Shown: positions 31,289 through 40,772, numbered from the stretch's first letter. The stretch is 64,000 nt of DNA from an uncultured Saprospiraceae bacterium (GCA_937918905.1 CAKZSH010000060.1:1-64000); one strand, 5' to 3'. The notes: generated from the sequence alone by a model not told the origin. Numbers and translations: made by a program.

Positions 31289-33046
31289 TCAGACTTTCTC
31301 TTTTACTTCATCAAAATATTGGTAAGCAGTATCCATTCGTTGCCCAACTTCATCTTGCCCCAACAAAGCCATGATGTCAAATACTGATGGCCCTTGAGTC
31401 GTTCCTGAAACTGCCAACCTTAAGATCGGAAATACGTCTCCAAATCCTAATTCATTATCTTCCATAAATTGTTTTATAGCAGTTTCGATTGTTCCTGCGT
31501 CAAAAGAAGGAATTCCTTTAATCAAATTTGCTAAAGCATCCATTTTATCCTTTCGCTCTGGATTCCATCTTTTTTGAATGGTCTTATCATCGTATGATTT
31601 AACTGGCTCAAAAAAGTAGTATCCATCTTCTAAAATTTCTGGCATAAAATGAACTCGCTCTTTCATCATGCCTGCTACGCCTTGCAAAAAATCGTCATGT
31701 GCTCCCATTCCTTTTTCACTTAGCAGTACATCCAATTCATTTGCAATTGTACTGTTATCTTTTTTCATCAGGTATTGCTGATTGTACCATCGCGCTTTAA
31801 CATAGTCAAATGCTGCACCCGACTTTCCTACTCTTTCCAAAGAAAATGCATCAATCATTTCATCCATCGAAAATATTTCTTGTTCCGTTCCTGGATTCCA
31901 ACCTAGAAAAACCAAAAAATTATTTACCGCATCAGGATCAAATCCCATTTCCTTAAATCCTACAAAAGAATCGTCCTCCGACTTTCCTTCCCATGAAAGA
32001 GGGAATACTGGAAAACCTAACCGATCACCATCTCGCTTACTTAATTTTCCATACATCGCATCTTTCAAAAATCCTTTGACTGCTTGCTTTTTTTCATCAT
32101 CCTTTTTCCCAATCTTCAATTGACTCTGAATATCTTTTGGATTATTAAAAACCATTTGTGCGATCTTTTTCACCTCATCCATTTTAAAATCAGAATCATG
32201 GGAACGTAAAAATTCTCCAGAGAATTTTTCTGCAAATTCCTCTTTCGTTTTTTTATTAATATAAGAACTTGGTGATGGTTTCATTATCAACGGTAAATGC
32301 GCAAATCGTGGCATCGTATCCTCCCATCCAAATGCTCGATACATCAACACATGTAACCCTGTACTCGGCAACCATTCTACTCCTCGAACGACATGTGTAA
32401 TTTCCATCAAATGGTCATCCACAACATTCGCCATATGATAAGTAGGCAATCCATCACTCTTCATTAATACTTTATCATCCAAATCATCCGTAGAAAAAGT
32501 AACTTCTTCTCGAATCAAATCATTGATCGTAACGGTCTGACTCTCAGGCATTTTAAATCGAATCGTATAAGGTGCTCCATTTTCTAACAATACTTTTACT
32601 TCGTTCTCAGGAAGACTTAAACTATTCTTCATTTGCATTCGAGTCGAAGCATCGTATTGAAAAGTATGCTTTCCTTCAGCTTTCACTTTTTCTCGCATGG
32701 CATCCAAATCCTCTGCTGTATCAAATGCATAATATGCATGACCACCATCCAATAATACCTTGATATATTTTTGATAAATTTCTCTTCTTTCTGACTGTCG
32801 GTAGGGACCATAATCTCCTCCAATACCTGGACCTTCATCAGGTTCTAGTCCACACCATTTCAAAGCATCGATAATATATTCTTCCGCACCTTCTACATAT
32901 CTTTTTTGATCGGTATCCTCAATACGAAGGATAAAAGTTCCTCCATGTTTTTTAGCCAACAGATAATCATAAAGTGCCGTACGTATCCCGCCGATATGTA
33001 AAGCTCCTGTTGGACTCGGTGCAAATCGTAACCTCATTTTTGACAT
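31289..33046 (-). CDS. gltX: Glutamate--tRNA ligase with insertion before KLSKR loop
   Basis: RFAPSPTGALHIGGIRTALYDYLLAKKHGGTFILRIEDTD; GKLSKRDGDRLGFPVFPLSW. Confidence 0.95.
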   Translation of the reverse strand: MSKMRLRFAPSPTGALHIGGIRTALYDYLLAKKHGGTFILRIEDTDQKRYVEGAEEYIIDALKWCGLEPDEGPGIGGDYGPYRQSERREIYQKYIKVLLDGGHAYYAFDTAEDLDAMREKVKAEGKHTFQYDASTRMQMKNSLSLPENEVKVLLENGAPYTIRFKMPESQTVTINDLIREEVTFSTDDLDDKVLMKSDGLPTYHMANVVDDHLMEITHVVRGVEWLPSTGLHVLMYRAFGWEDTMPRFAHLPLIMKPSPSSYINKKTKEEFAEKFSGEFLRSHDSDFKMDEVKKIAQMVFNNPKDIQSQLKIGKKDDEKKQAVKGFLKDAMYGKLSKRDGDRLGFPVFPLSWEGKSEDDSFVGFKEMGFDPDAVNNFLVFLGWNPGTEQEIFSMDEMIDAFSLERVGKSGAAFDYVKARWYNQQYLMKKDNSTIANELDVLLSEKGMGAHDDFLQGVAGMMKERVHFMPEILEDGYYFFEPVKSYDDKTIQKRWNPERKDKMDALANLIKGIPSFDAGTIETAIKQFMEDNELGFGDVFPILRLAVSGTTQGPSVFDIMALLGQDEVGQRMDTAYQYFDEVKEKV

Positions 33047-33089
33047 TGAAAAATTTATTTATGGTTTTAAAAATCTAATTTAATTGGAC

Positions 33090-33123
33090 AAGTCACAAGG
33101 TGACTTGAAGTCACCTTGTGACT
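33090..33123. repeat. Compact palindrome
   Basis: AAGTCACAAGGTGACTTGAAGTCACCTTGTGACT. Confidence 0.8.
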
Positions 33124-33263
33124 CAAAACTTCAAGCAGCGAATTTTCGTTTTACAGCGTTATAACCTCACTAACCTTTTATTATTTGAACTTTCCCCTGC
33201 TAGAAATTTGACGCAAAGATAATGAAATTGTCTCCGTAAGGGTTCACCATTTTTGTTTTTTAT

Positions 33264-33428
33264 CTTAAGTTCTTAGACAAAATTATCTCATATTTATTTC
33301 GGCTTCTTTTTTTATCACTCTTTGTTAAAAAGCCTCGCCGATGCTATGCATCGCCTACGTTTTTTGCCTTGAGTGATAAAAAAACAAACTCGAAATAAAT
33401 TATGAATAATTATGTCAAAGAACTTATT
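33264..33428. repeat. Palindromic repeat family 1, copy B (inverted relative to copy A)
   Basis: Reverse complement shares GGCAAAAAACGTAGGCGATGCxTAGCATCGGCxAGGCTTTTTAAC and TAAAAAAAGAAGCCGAAATAA with 6612-6774. Confidence 0.88.
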
Positions 33429-33604
33429 AAAAATAATAACAAAATAAGCCAACCTTTCGTAACATCTTTTTCTAGCCAATCCCCAAGCATTTGTAAATCA
33501 AAATCAAAAATTCAATCAAAATCAAACATTGAAAACATGCTATCGCAGTTTTGATTTTCATTGATTAACAGTAATTCAACACCTAAATTACACCCAATAG
33601 AATT

Positions 33605-34231
33605 ATGTACCTAGTAAAAACACCTCGACTCATTCAGAACCTTTTCCCAAATTTCACTTGGCGAATCCCTACTACCGATAAGGTAATTTATCTCACTTTT
33701 GATGACGGCCCTATTCCAGAAGTTACTCCTTGGGTTATTGACCAATTAAAAAATTATAATGCAAAAGCTACCTTCTTTTGTGTAGGTGAAAATGTAAAAA
33801 AACATGCTACCGTTTTTGACCAAGTTATTTCTGAAGGTCACTCCGTAGGTAATCATACTTTTAACCACCTTAACGGTTGGGGAACAGAAAACATTCCCTA
33901 CTTTCATAATATTCGTAATTGTGCGCATTTAGTAAAGTCATCTTTATTTCGACCACCTTATGGAAGAATGCTTCCAAGGCAAGCGCAATTTTTACAACGG
34001 CATTATGAAATCATTATGTGGGATGTTCTAAGTGGAGATTTTGATCCTAATATTTCTAAAGAAAAGTGTTTGGAGAATGTTTTGAAAAATACAAAGGCAG
34101 GTTCTATCATTGTATTTCACGATAGCTTAAAAGCAAAGGATAAATTAGAATATGTGCTTCCAAAAGTATTGGAACATTTTTCTCAAAAAGGATTTCGCTT
34201 CGAAACTTTAAAGGAAAAAAATTATAACTAG
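33605..34231 (+). CDS. Polysaccharide deacetylase family protein
   Basis: IYLTFDDGPIPEVTPWVIDQLKNYNAKATFFCVGENV; HSVGNHTFNH; FRPPYGR. Confidence 0.93.
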   Translation: MYLVKTPRLIQNLFPNFTWRIPTTDKVIYLTFDDGPIPEVTPWVIDQLKNYNAKATFFCVGENVKKHATVFDQVISEGHSVGNHTFNHLNGWGTENIPYFHNIRNCAHLVKSSLFRPPYGRMLPRQAQFLQRHYEIIMWDVLSGDFDPNISKEKCLENVLKNTKAGSIIVFHDSLKAKDKLEYVLPKVLEHFSQKGFRFETLKEKNYN

Positions 34232-34248
34232 TGCTGTGTCAATTAAGT

Positions 34249-34341
34249 GATTAGTGATTGGTAACTCGTGATTCGTTCCTACATACTTTTAAGAGAAATA
34301 TGGATTCAACATTTTTCGATACGAATAACCAATAACTAATC
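34249..34341. repeat. Imperfect inverted repeat with 7-nt periodic arms
   Basis: AGTGATT AGTGATT GGTAACT CGTGATT CGTTCC ... ACGAATAACCAATAACTAATC. Confidence 0.65.
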
Positions 34342-34366
34342 TGACCAAGTAAAATGTTTAATTCAA

Positions 34367-34414
34367 ACACAAAAGCCTTTGTAACTTGATTGTTACAAAG
34401 GCTTTCGTGTTTTC
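34367..34414. terminator. Bidirectional terminator hairpin
   Basis: ACACaAAAGCCTTTGTAAC ttgatt GTTACAAAGGCTTTcGTGT. Confidence 0.75.
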
Positions 34415-34426
34415 TTTAAAGAAAAA

Positions 34427-36208
34427 TCATCCTTTCAAATAATTCACAAAGTGCGTCCCAACAATTGTTTGCAACACACACATTGCTAAAGGCTTCGCCT
34501 CTTTATATTTGAATCCTTTATTCATAAAATAATCTTCCAATCGAACTTGAGATTGAAAGTAAGCTACCTTCAATGCCGTCACCCTTTGATCGTGAACAGG
34601 GTCAGAGTTTCCCCACTCATCTAATGCCATCCAAACTGATTTGTGCCAAGTCAAAATATCTTTAGCTTCATCAGCATTCATTTTTAGCGGAGCGACAAAA
34701 AGCTTTGCTCGCTTACTGGCATACAATGCTTGTTGGTCAGATTTAGAGCCATATGCAGGATCAAGATCTTCGGCGATGGTCTTTAATAATTTCGTTTCTT
34801 CCCAACTCATAAAATCTCCACCGCAATTTTGCAATCCAATATTTCCACTATTTGATGCAAATGCATTTGCTGCTTCTGAAGCATGTTGAGAAAAAATCCA
34901 ACAAGGTACTTCCGCGTCTGGTGCAGCAGCATGGATGTATCCTATGTGCTTCAATAATTGTCCTAAATCTTTATAAGCATAGGTAGAATTATAATCGAAT
35001 GGTGGCGCATTTTTTAATTTCTTTCCTTTGAATGCTTGTTGAATAGCAGCATTCATCAATCGGTTCACTTCATCTTGCGCACCTTCATTTTCAAATAAAA
35101 CATATGCTCGATAAGCTTTTGCCAAAGGTGACCGTTCTGCTTTCAAAAGCATTGCAGCAGCATTTGAATTATCAAAAAGGTTATTGATTATTTTTTGTAA
35201 ACGACTTGCTCCAGCATCTGCGTTGGCATTTTCTTCCATCATTTTTGATAGCATCAAATACTTTTTGACTTGATGATTTTGAGTCTTGATGGTTTTGTAA
35301 CCTTTCGCAGTTCCTTTGCCATAGTAACCATCCAATCCACTATTGTACACGCCTTCAGCTTTGAGTACTTTTTGTAATTCAAGCGCAGAAGTTCGTTTTA
35401 CTTTTACTCGAATATTTGGCATCTCCACTTTCTTCTTCTTTGTCGGAGGTGTAATAATTCGAGTTGAATTTCCCTCGTACGATTGAGGAATATCTTTTGG
35501 AATATTACTTCCTCCACCTTTCGAAACGTTTTTAGATTTTTTAAATAAAACATCGTAAGATTCAGGAAGTACGTCTTCTTCTTTTTCTGCCCCTTTGGAA
35601 GTTTCAATGACAGCAACGATAGGATCAGCAGTTGCGCCACCTGTTTGAAAATCATTGACCTCTATCAACTGAACAGTATTTACAGTTTTAGCAGCAGCAT
35701 CAATAAAGCCCATTCGTTTGAGTTGAGCCACTCTTCTTTCTGCTGTTGCTAGATCATCATATTGACCATTTAAAATTCTGAGTTCATTATTATTTTGAAA
35801 GAGATAAAGATGACCTGCTTGAAGGTATCTTCCCCAATCTAATTTTTGACCTGCATTTTGAATGCCTATCTGAACGGTATAAACATCATCGCCTTCATCC
35901 AAAGGTTTGCGCATGACGTAAGCATCAGGATAACCATTTGATTTAACTATTTGTAAAACTTGTTTAGCAGTATTGCGACTATCATAGCCGCCTAAAAAAA
36001 CTTGCATCAAACCATCTCTTAGTTGATAACCATAGACATAACCAACCAATCGAATATCATCAAAGTCAGATAATTCTGCTTTGTCGAATGCTCCAAGATG
36101 GATCGTGTAGGTATAATTAGGATTTTGGTCGGAAGGAATATTTGCTTGTGAAGATTGAATGAATAACAAACAAATTGCAAAAGTTAGAAGGTTCTGGAAA
36201 TACTTCAT
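34427..36208 (-). CDS. Secreted protein with SPOR-like repeats and peptidoglycan-binding-like segment
   Basis: YTIHLGAFDKAELSDFDDI...VFLGGYDSRNTAKQVLQIVKSNGYPDAYVM; LQKVLKAEGVYNSGLDGYYGKGTAKGY. Confidence 0.65.
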   Translation of the reverse strand: MKYFQNLLTFAICLLFIQSSQANIPSDQNPNYTYTIHLGAFDKAELSDFDDIRLVGYVYGYQLRDGLMQVFLGGYDSRNTAKQVLQIVKSNGYPDAYVMRKPLDEGDDVYTVQIGIQNAGQKLDWGRYLQAGHLYLFQNNNELRILNGQYDDLATAERRVAQLKRMGFIDAAAKTVNTVQLIEVNDFQTGGATADPIVAVIETSKGAEKEEDVLPESYDVLFKKSKNVSKGGGSNIPKDIPQSYEGNSTRIITPPTKKKKVEMPNIRVKVKRTSALELQKVLKAEGVYNSGLDGYYGKGTAKGYKTIKTQNHQVKKYLMLSKMMEENANADAGASRLQKIINNLFDNSNAAAMLLKAERSPLAKAYRAYVLFENEGAQDEVNRLMNAAIQQAFKGKKLKNAPPFDYNSTYAYKDLGQLLKHIGYIHAAAPDAEVPCWIFSQHASEAANAFASNSGNIGLQNCGGDFMSWEETKLLKTIAEDLDPAYGSKSDQQALYASKRAKLFVAPLKMNADEAKDILTWHKSVWMALDEWGNSDPVHDQRVTALKVAYFQSQVRLEDYFMNKGFKYKEAKPLAMCVLQTIVGTHFVNYLKG

Positions 36209-36493
36209 AGTCTCTGTTTTTTTTAATCTTTTAGTATCAGAAAGTAAATTTTAAGAGCGGCAATCATTTTCAATTGACCATTTCTTAAAAACTTACAAAC
36301 GTAAAGATACGGATTGATAATGTTTGATTCCAGTATTTTTAATCTAATTAGTAATTAAACGTGAACCTGTTTTTTATAAAAAAGCCTTTATTGATAAGGG
36401 TTTCTGCTATTTTTAGACATTGAAGTTCTTTAAAAAAAAAATTCTCAATCAATATGACCTTCGAAAAATTCAATATTCATCATAAATCTATTC

Positions 36494-36514
36494 TACTCTA
36501 CCCGATGGTTTTTA
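36494..36514 (+). repeat. Solo terminal repeat of the 41357-41587 element
   Basis: TACTCTACCCGATGGTTTTTA. Confidence 0.65.
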
Positions 36515-36515
36515 T

Positions 36516-36560
36516 AAGTCAGGGCTTGACTTTGCAAGTCAAACCCTGAGCTACTCGTGC
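36516..36560. repeat. AAGTCAGGGCTTGACTT palindrome
   Basis: AAGTCAGGGCTTGACTTTGCAAGTCAAACCCTGAGCTACTCGTGC; related to 61651-61691. Confidence 0.7.
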
Positions 36561-36650
36561 CCTAATCAAGTGATTTTAACAACACTTATTTTTTAACAAA
36601 AACTTAAAATCCTATAATTTATTTTGACAAATTGATTGGAGTTATGAAAC

Positions 36651-38084
36651 CTACTTTTTAAAATCAAGATCGGCATCAAGCGTTTCTTCATCGGCTAATG
36701 TTGAACGACCACTTGTTGATACCATATCTTCTTGACTTGAAAAAGTATTCAGTTCAGTATATGCTTTTCGTAAAAAGAAAAAATTGATAATGGCGGTACC
36801 GACATCTGCAATTGGGAAAGCAAACCAGACTCCGTTCAAACCAAAGTATCGAGGCAATATCAAAATCAATGGAATTAAAAATATTCCTTGTTTTAATAAA
36901 CTTAAAAATAACGCAGGCAAAGCTTTTCCTATCGCTTGATAATAAGCTGAACCTATCAATTGAATGACCAGCAAAGGAGTTGCTAGAAACACCGCCATCA
37001 ATGCGGGAGAAGTTTGGTCAATTAAAATTTGGTCATTGGTAAAAACTGCACTCAACTGTTTTGCGCCTAACATGATACTTACAAAAATCAGAAACGATAA
37101 ACCTGTCCCCCATCCAATAGCTTTAAAAATAACTTCTTTAACTCGTTTATTTTTTTGAGCCCCAAAGTTAAAACCTGCAATCGGAATAAAACCTTGTACG
37201 ATACCGAGTACTGGAAAATTGGCAAAAAACATGACTCGATTAATTATCCCATAAACAGAAACACTCATTTCTCCTCCGTAACTAAATAAAGTATTGTTCA
37301 ATACAATTGCCAAAATACTTATCGTTCCTTGTCTTGCTAAAGTCACACCTCCTATAGAAAAAATTTCTTTAACAATATCTGCACGTAACGCTAAGTTTTT
37401 CCATAAAATTTCCATTTCCGATTCTCCTTTTATAAAAAACCAAAGCGTGTAAACGGCACTTCCGACATAGCCTAGCATGGTTGCCCAAGCTGCTCCTGCC
37501 ATTCCCATATCAAACCATACGATCAAAATGGGATCTAAAACCAAATTCAATATCGCAGGAACAATCAAAGTGTACATCGCCATCTTAGGTTGTCCCAATG
37601 CTCGAATCACATTATTCGACATCATCGCCCATGCTAAAAATGGAACCCCCAATAAAACAATATTAAAATAAATTTTGGCGTAAGGTAAAATTTCTCCTTT
37701 CCCTCCGAAAGCTCGAAGGATTTCATCTTGATAAAAATATCCAGCTGTAACAACAGTTATCGCAATAAATAAGGTAAGACTTACTTGATTTCCAAATGCT
37801 TGTAATGCTCGTTTTTTATCGCCTGCTCCCAATGCTCTTGAAATAATTGAAGCACCTCCTATTCCTATTGACATGCCTACCGACGCAATAAAAAATGTAA
37901 TTGGCAACACTACTGTTATCGCTCCTATCGCCAATGAACCAATCCACCGTCCAACAAAAATGGTATCAATTATTCCATACACGGACATGATGAGAATCCC
38001 AATCGAAGCAGGTATTGCTTGTTGGCGCAACAGCTTCCCGATAGGAAGTGTTCCTAATTCTGCTGATTGTCCTTTTTTACTCAT
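36651..38084 (-). CDS. MATE family efflux transporter
   Basis: 477 aa polytopic; QAIPASIGILIMSVYGIIDTIFVGRWIG; SMGIGIGGASIISRALGAGDKKRA-like N-terminal MATE pattern. Confidence 0.92.
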   Translation of the reverse strand: MSKKGQSAELGTLPIGKLLRQQAIPASIGILIMSVYGIIDTIFVGRWIGSLAIGAITVVLPITFFIASVGMSIGIGGASIISRALGAGDKKRALQAFGNQVSLTLFIAITVVTAGYFYQDEILRAFGGKGEILPYAKIYFNIVLLGVPFLAWAMMSNNVIRALGQPKMAMYTLIVPAILNLVLDPILIVWFDMGMAGAAWATMLGYVGSAVYTLWFFIKGESEMEILWKNLALRADIVKEIFSIGGVTLARQGTISILAIVLNNTLFSYGGEMSVSVYGIINRVMFFANFPVLGIVQGFIPIAGFNFGAQKNKRVKEVIFKAIGWGTGLSFLIFVSIMLGAKQLSAVFTNDQILIDQTSPALMAVFLATPLLVIQLIGSAYYQAIGKALPALFLSLLKQGIFLIPLILILPRYFGLNGVWFAFPIADVGTAIINFFFLRKAYTELNTFSSQEDMVSTSGRSTLADEETLDADLDFKK

Positions 38085-38096
38085 CGTTTGAAGATA

Positions 38097-38201
38097 ATGT
38101 GTTTAGGTGTATGTGTGTATAAGTGTATATGTTGACGAATACTTTTGATTCTAAATATTTTCGAAACATATACACTTATACACACATACACCTAAACACA
38201 T
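38097..38201. repeat. Palindrome with perfect 37-nt octamer-periodic arms
   Basis: ATGTGTTTAGGTGTATGTGTGTATAAGTGTATATGTT (38097-38133) and exact reverse complement (38165-38201). Confidence 0.95.
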
Positions 38202-38215
38202 CCTCTTTTTCTTTT

Positions 38216-39001
38216 TCAAAAGTGTTTTAAAAATATAACTTCCTTCTCCGTCAAAAATCGAAACCTTCCTCTAGGCAAATCTTTTTTGGTAAGTCCTGCG
38301 AAAAATACTCGATCTATTTTTTTTACCTCAATACCATTCTGTTCAAAAGTATTTTTCACATCTTGATCGCTTCCGCCTTTTACTTCTACCCCAACCTCTT
38401 CTTGGCTTTTATCTTTTACGTGGCTAATGGATGAGATGTTTATCGAGTTGGATTTTATTCCAGATTGGATTTTTTGTAGGTCTTCGTTAGAAATGGATTG
38501 ACTGAGTATTAAATGATAAATAAATTTAAGTTGTTGTGTAGGTTGGTTTATTTTTTTAATTAATAATTCATCATCAGAAAATAATTGAAGTCCAGCTGAC
38601 TCTTTGGCTAAAATATTTAGAGGGACAATTGGCGTTTTAATTTTTTCTCCAAATACATTTTTAAAAGTCTTTTCTCCTTCTATTGCTTCAAAAGAAGGAA
38701 TGTACCCTTTTGGTTTATTTAATAAAATGTAAATGTGTTGTTGAGGTAGTTTTAAAACTTTTCCATCATATTTTACCACATCTTCTTTTTTGACTCGATA
38801 AGCGGACTCTGTCACTATCTCATCATTGACAGTCACCAATCCTTTTTGAATCAATACCTCACATGCACGACGGTTGTCAATACCGCAATGAGCCATAAAT
38901 TTGTTCAGTCTTAAATTTTCTTGATTTTGGGTTTTGGGAAAGCTAGGTGGGTTTGGTTTTTTCTTTTTGGAAAAGAATTTCTTCCTAGATGGTTTCTTCA
39001 T
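38216..39001 (-). CDS. S4-domain pseudouridine synthase homologue (RluB/RsuA type), apparently lacking catalytic Asp
   Basis: RLNKFMAHCGIDNRRACEVLIQKGLVTVNDEIV S4 domain; YILLNKPKGYIPS; PLNILAKESAGLQLFSDD at the GRLDxxTxGLLLxTND position. Confidence 0.85.
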   Translation of the reverse strand: MKKPSRKKFFSKKKKPNPPSFPKTQNQENLRLNKFMAHCGIDNRRACEVLIQKGLVTVNDEIVTESAYRVKKEDVVKYDGKVLKLPQQHIYILLNKPKGYIPSFEAIEGEKTFKNVFGEKIKTPIVPLNILAKESAGLQLFSDDELLIKKINQPTQQLKFIYHLILSQSISNEDLQKIQSGIKSNSINISSISHVKDKSQEEVGVEVKGGSDQDVKNTFEQNGIEVKKIDRVFFAGLTKKDLPRGRFRFLTEKEVIFLKHF

Positions 39002-39022
39002 ATTCTGATTTTTGCCACTAAT

Positions 39023-39190
39023 TTTTAATGAATAATTAAGAATGGTTTTTTGATTCAAAATTGTGGATTAAGGATTCAAGATGATCGAAAAACGTGAATC
39101 TAATTTGAAACTAAAACACGTTTTTCAACAATCTTGAATCCATAATCCATCATCTTGAATCAAAAAATCATTCTTAATTATTCATTAAAA
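39023..39190. repeat. Long inverted repeat overlapping dnaB 3' end
   Basis: TTTTAATGAATAATTAAGAATG (39023-39044) perfect with 39169-39190; inner GGATTAAGGATTCAAGAT / ATCTTGAATCCATAATCC. Confidence 0.92.
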
Positions 39191-40693
39191 CGGTATGTCG
39201 TCATCATTCATTCGTGATGACCTTGTAATAATATTGTCTTGAGGCAATTTTGGAATATCACTAAAATCAGGATCATCCATATTGGAGAACTTAGCGAACT
39301 TATCTGTAAATCTCAACTTCACCGTATCCAATGCTCCATTTCTATGTTTTGCAATAATGATCTCGCCAGTACCTTTTAATGAGTTACCCTCCTCATCTTC
39401 CAAAATACCATAGTACTCAGGTCGATAAATAAAGGAAACAATATCCGCATCCTGCTCAATCGCTCCAGATTCCCGAAGGTCAGAAAGTTGAGGTCGCTTC
39501 GTTCCACCCCGAGTCTCCACCGAACGACTCAACTGCGACAAGGCAATCACCGGCACACTCAACTCTTTCGCCAAACTCTTCAAACCCCTCGAAATCATAC
39601 TGATCTCTTGCTCCCGATTTCCTTTATTATCACCACCACCACTCATCAATTGCAAGTAATCAATTACCACTAATTGAATATCGTGCTGCATTTTTAATCG
39701 ACGACATTTTGCACGTAATTCGAAAATATTGATACCAGCAGTATCATCAATAAAAATTGGAACCTCACTCATTTTTTCAATCACACCATTCAATTGAGTC
39801 CATTCATAATCTTCGAGTTGACCACTTCTCATTTTACTACCAGAGATTTCAGCTTCCATAGAAATCAGACGTTGTACCAATTGTACATTCGACATCTCCA
39901 GCGAAAATAACGCTACTCCTTTTCCAAAATCCATTGCAGCATTTCGAGCCAAAGCAAGTGTAAAAGATGTCTTTCCCATACCAGGTCTTGCTGCCACAAT
40001 AATCAAATCCGAAGCCTGCCATCCAGAAGTTAACCGATCCAAATCAGTAAATCCCGTAGGAACTCCTGTAAGTCCTTCCTCTTTTTGAGAAACCTCCTCA
40101 ATCATCTTCAAGGCTTTGGAAGCCAATGTTCCCATTGACTCATAACCACTATTCATATGATTTTGAGTAATGTTAAATAATCCTTGTTCAGCATCATCTA
40201 ACAATTGAATTACATCTGTGGTATCTTCATAAGCATCTCGAATAATATTCGTCGATACTTTAATTAATTCTCTTTGAATGTGTTTTTGGGAAATGATACG
40301 AGCATGGTACTCGATATTGGCAGCCGATGCTACACGGTTGGTTAACTCTACCAAATAATATGGCCCACCGATTTTTTCCAACTCTCCAGCTTTTCGCAAC
40401 TCCTCCGTTACTGTCAATAAATCTACTGGATGAGATTTTTCAAACAAACTCAACATCGCTTTGTAAATCGCTTGATGAGCATCTGTATAAAAACTTTCCT
40501 TACTTAAAATATCAATGATGACAGGTAATGCATCTTTGTCGAGCATGATCGCCCCAAGAACAGCTTCCTCAAGTGACCGAGCCTGTGGCTGGACTTTTCC
40601 AAAAACGAATGATGAAAGTTCATCCCCTTTTTCTCCTTTTTTTCCCCGTAAAGGAATCAAATCTTTTTTAGATGATTTGTTGGTATTAGACAT
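39185..40693 (-). CDS. dnaB: Replicative DNA helicase
   Basis: PQARSLEEAVLGAIMLD; GVPTGFTDLDRLTSGWQASDLIIVAARPGMGKTSFTLALARNAA; LSQLSRSVETRGGTKRPQLSDLRESGAIEQDADIV. Confidence 0.97.
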   Translation of the reverse strand: MSNTNKSSKKDLIPLRGKKGEKGDELSSFVFGKVQPQARSLEEAVLGAIMLDKDALPVIIDILSKESFYTDAHQAIYKAMLSLFEKSHPVDLLTVTEELRKAGELEKIGGPYYLVELTNRVASAANIEYHARIISQKHIQRELIKVSTNIIRDAYEDTTDVIQLLDDAEQGLFNITQNHMNSGYESMGTLASKALKMIEEVSQKEEGLTGVPTGFTDLDRLTSGWQASDLIIVAARPGMGKTSFTLALARNAAMDFGKGVALFSLEMSNVQLVQRLISMEAEISGSKMRSGQLEDYEWTQLNGVIEKMSEVPIFIDDTAGINIFELRAKCRRLKMQHDIQLVVIDYLQLMSGGGDNKGNREQEISMISRGLKSLAKELSVPVIALSQLSRSVETRGGTKRPQLSDLRESGAIEQDADIVSFIYRPEYYGILEDEEGNSLKGTGEIIIAKHRNGALDTVKLRFTDKFAKFSNMDDPDFSDIPKLPQDNIITRSSRMNDDDIPF

Positions 40694-40729
40694 GGAGTGT
40701 TTCTTTTCTTGGTTATGTAAATTGATTCA

Positions 40730-40772
40730 TTAGACAAATCCTGTTTTTTTAAGTCAGTTAAAATTTGTCTAA
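40730..40772. repeat. Short derivative of repeat family 2
   Basis: TTAGACAAATCCTGTTTTTTTAAGTCAGTTAAAATTTGTCTAA retains outer arms and AAGTCAGTTAAAA, lacks ACTTCCTTCGGTCG core. Confidence 0.7.

Noticed and set aside
38097-38201. Possible CRISPR-like or phage attachment repeats
   Set aside because: Repeats are inverted, not regularly spaced direct repeats with unique spacers, and no cas genes are present.
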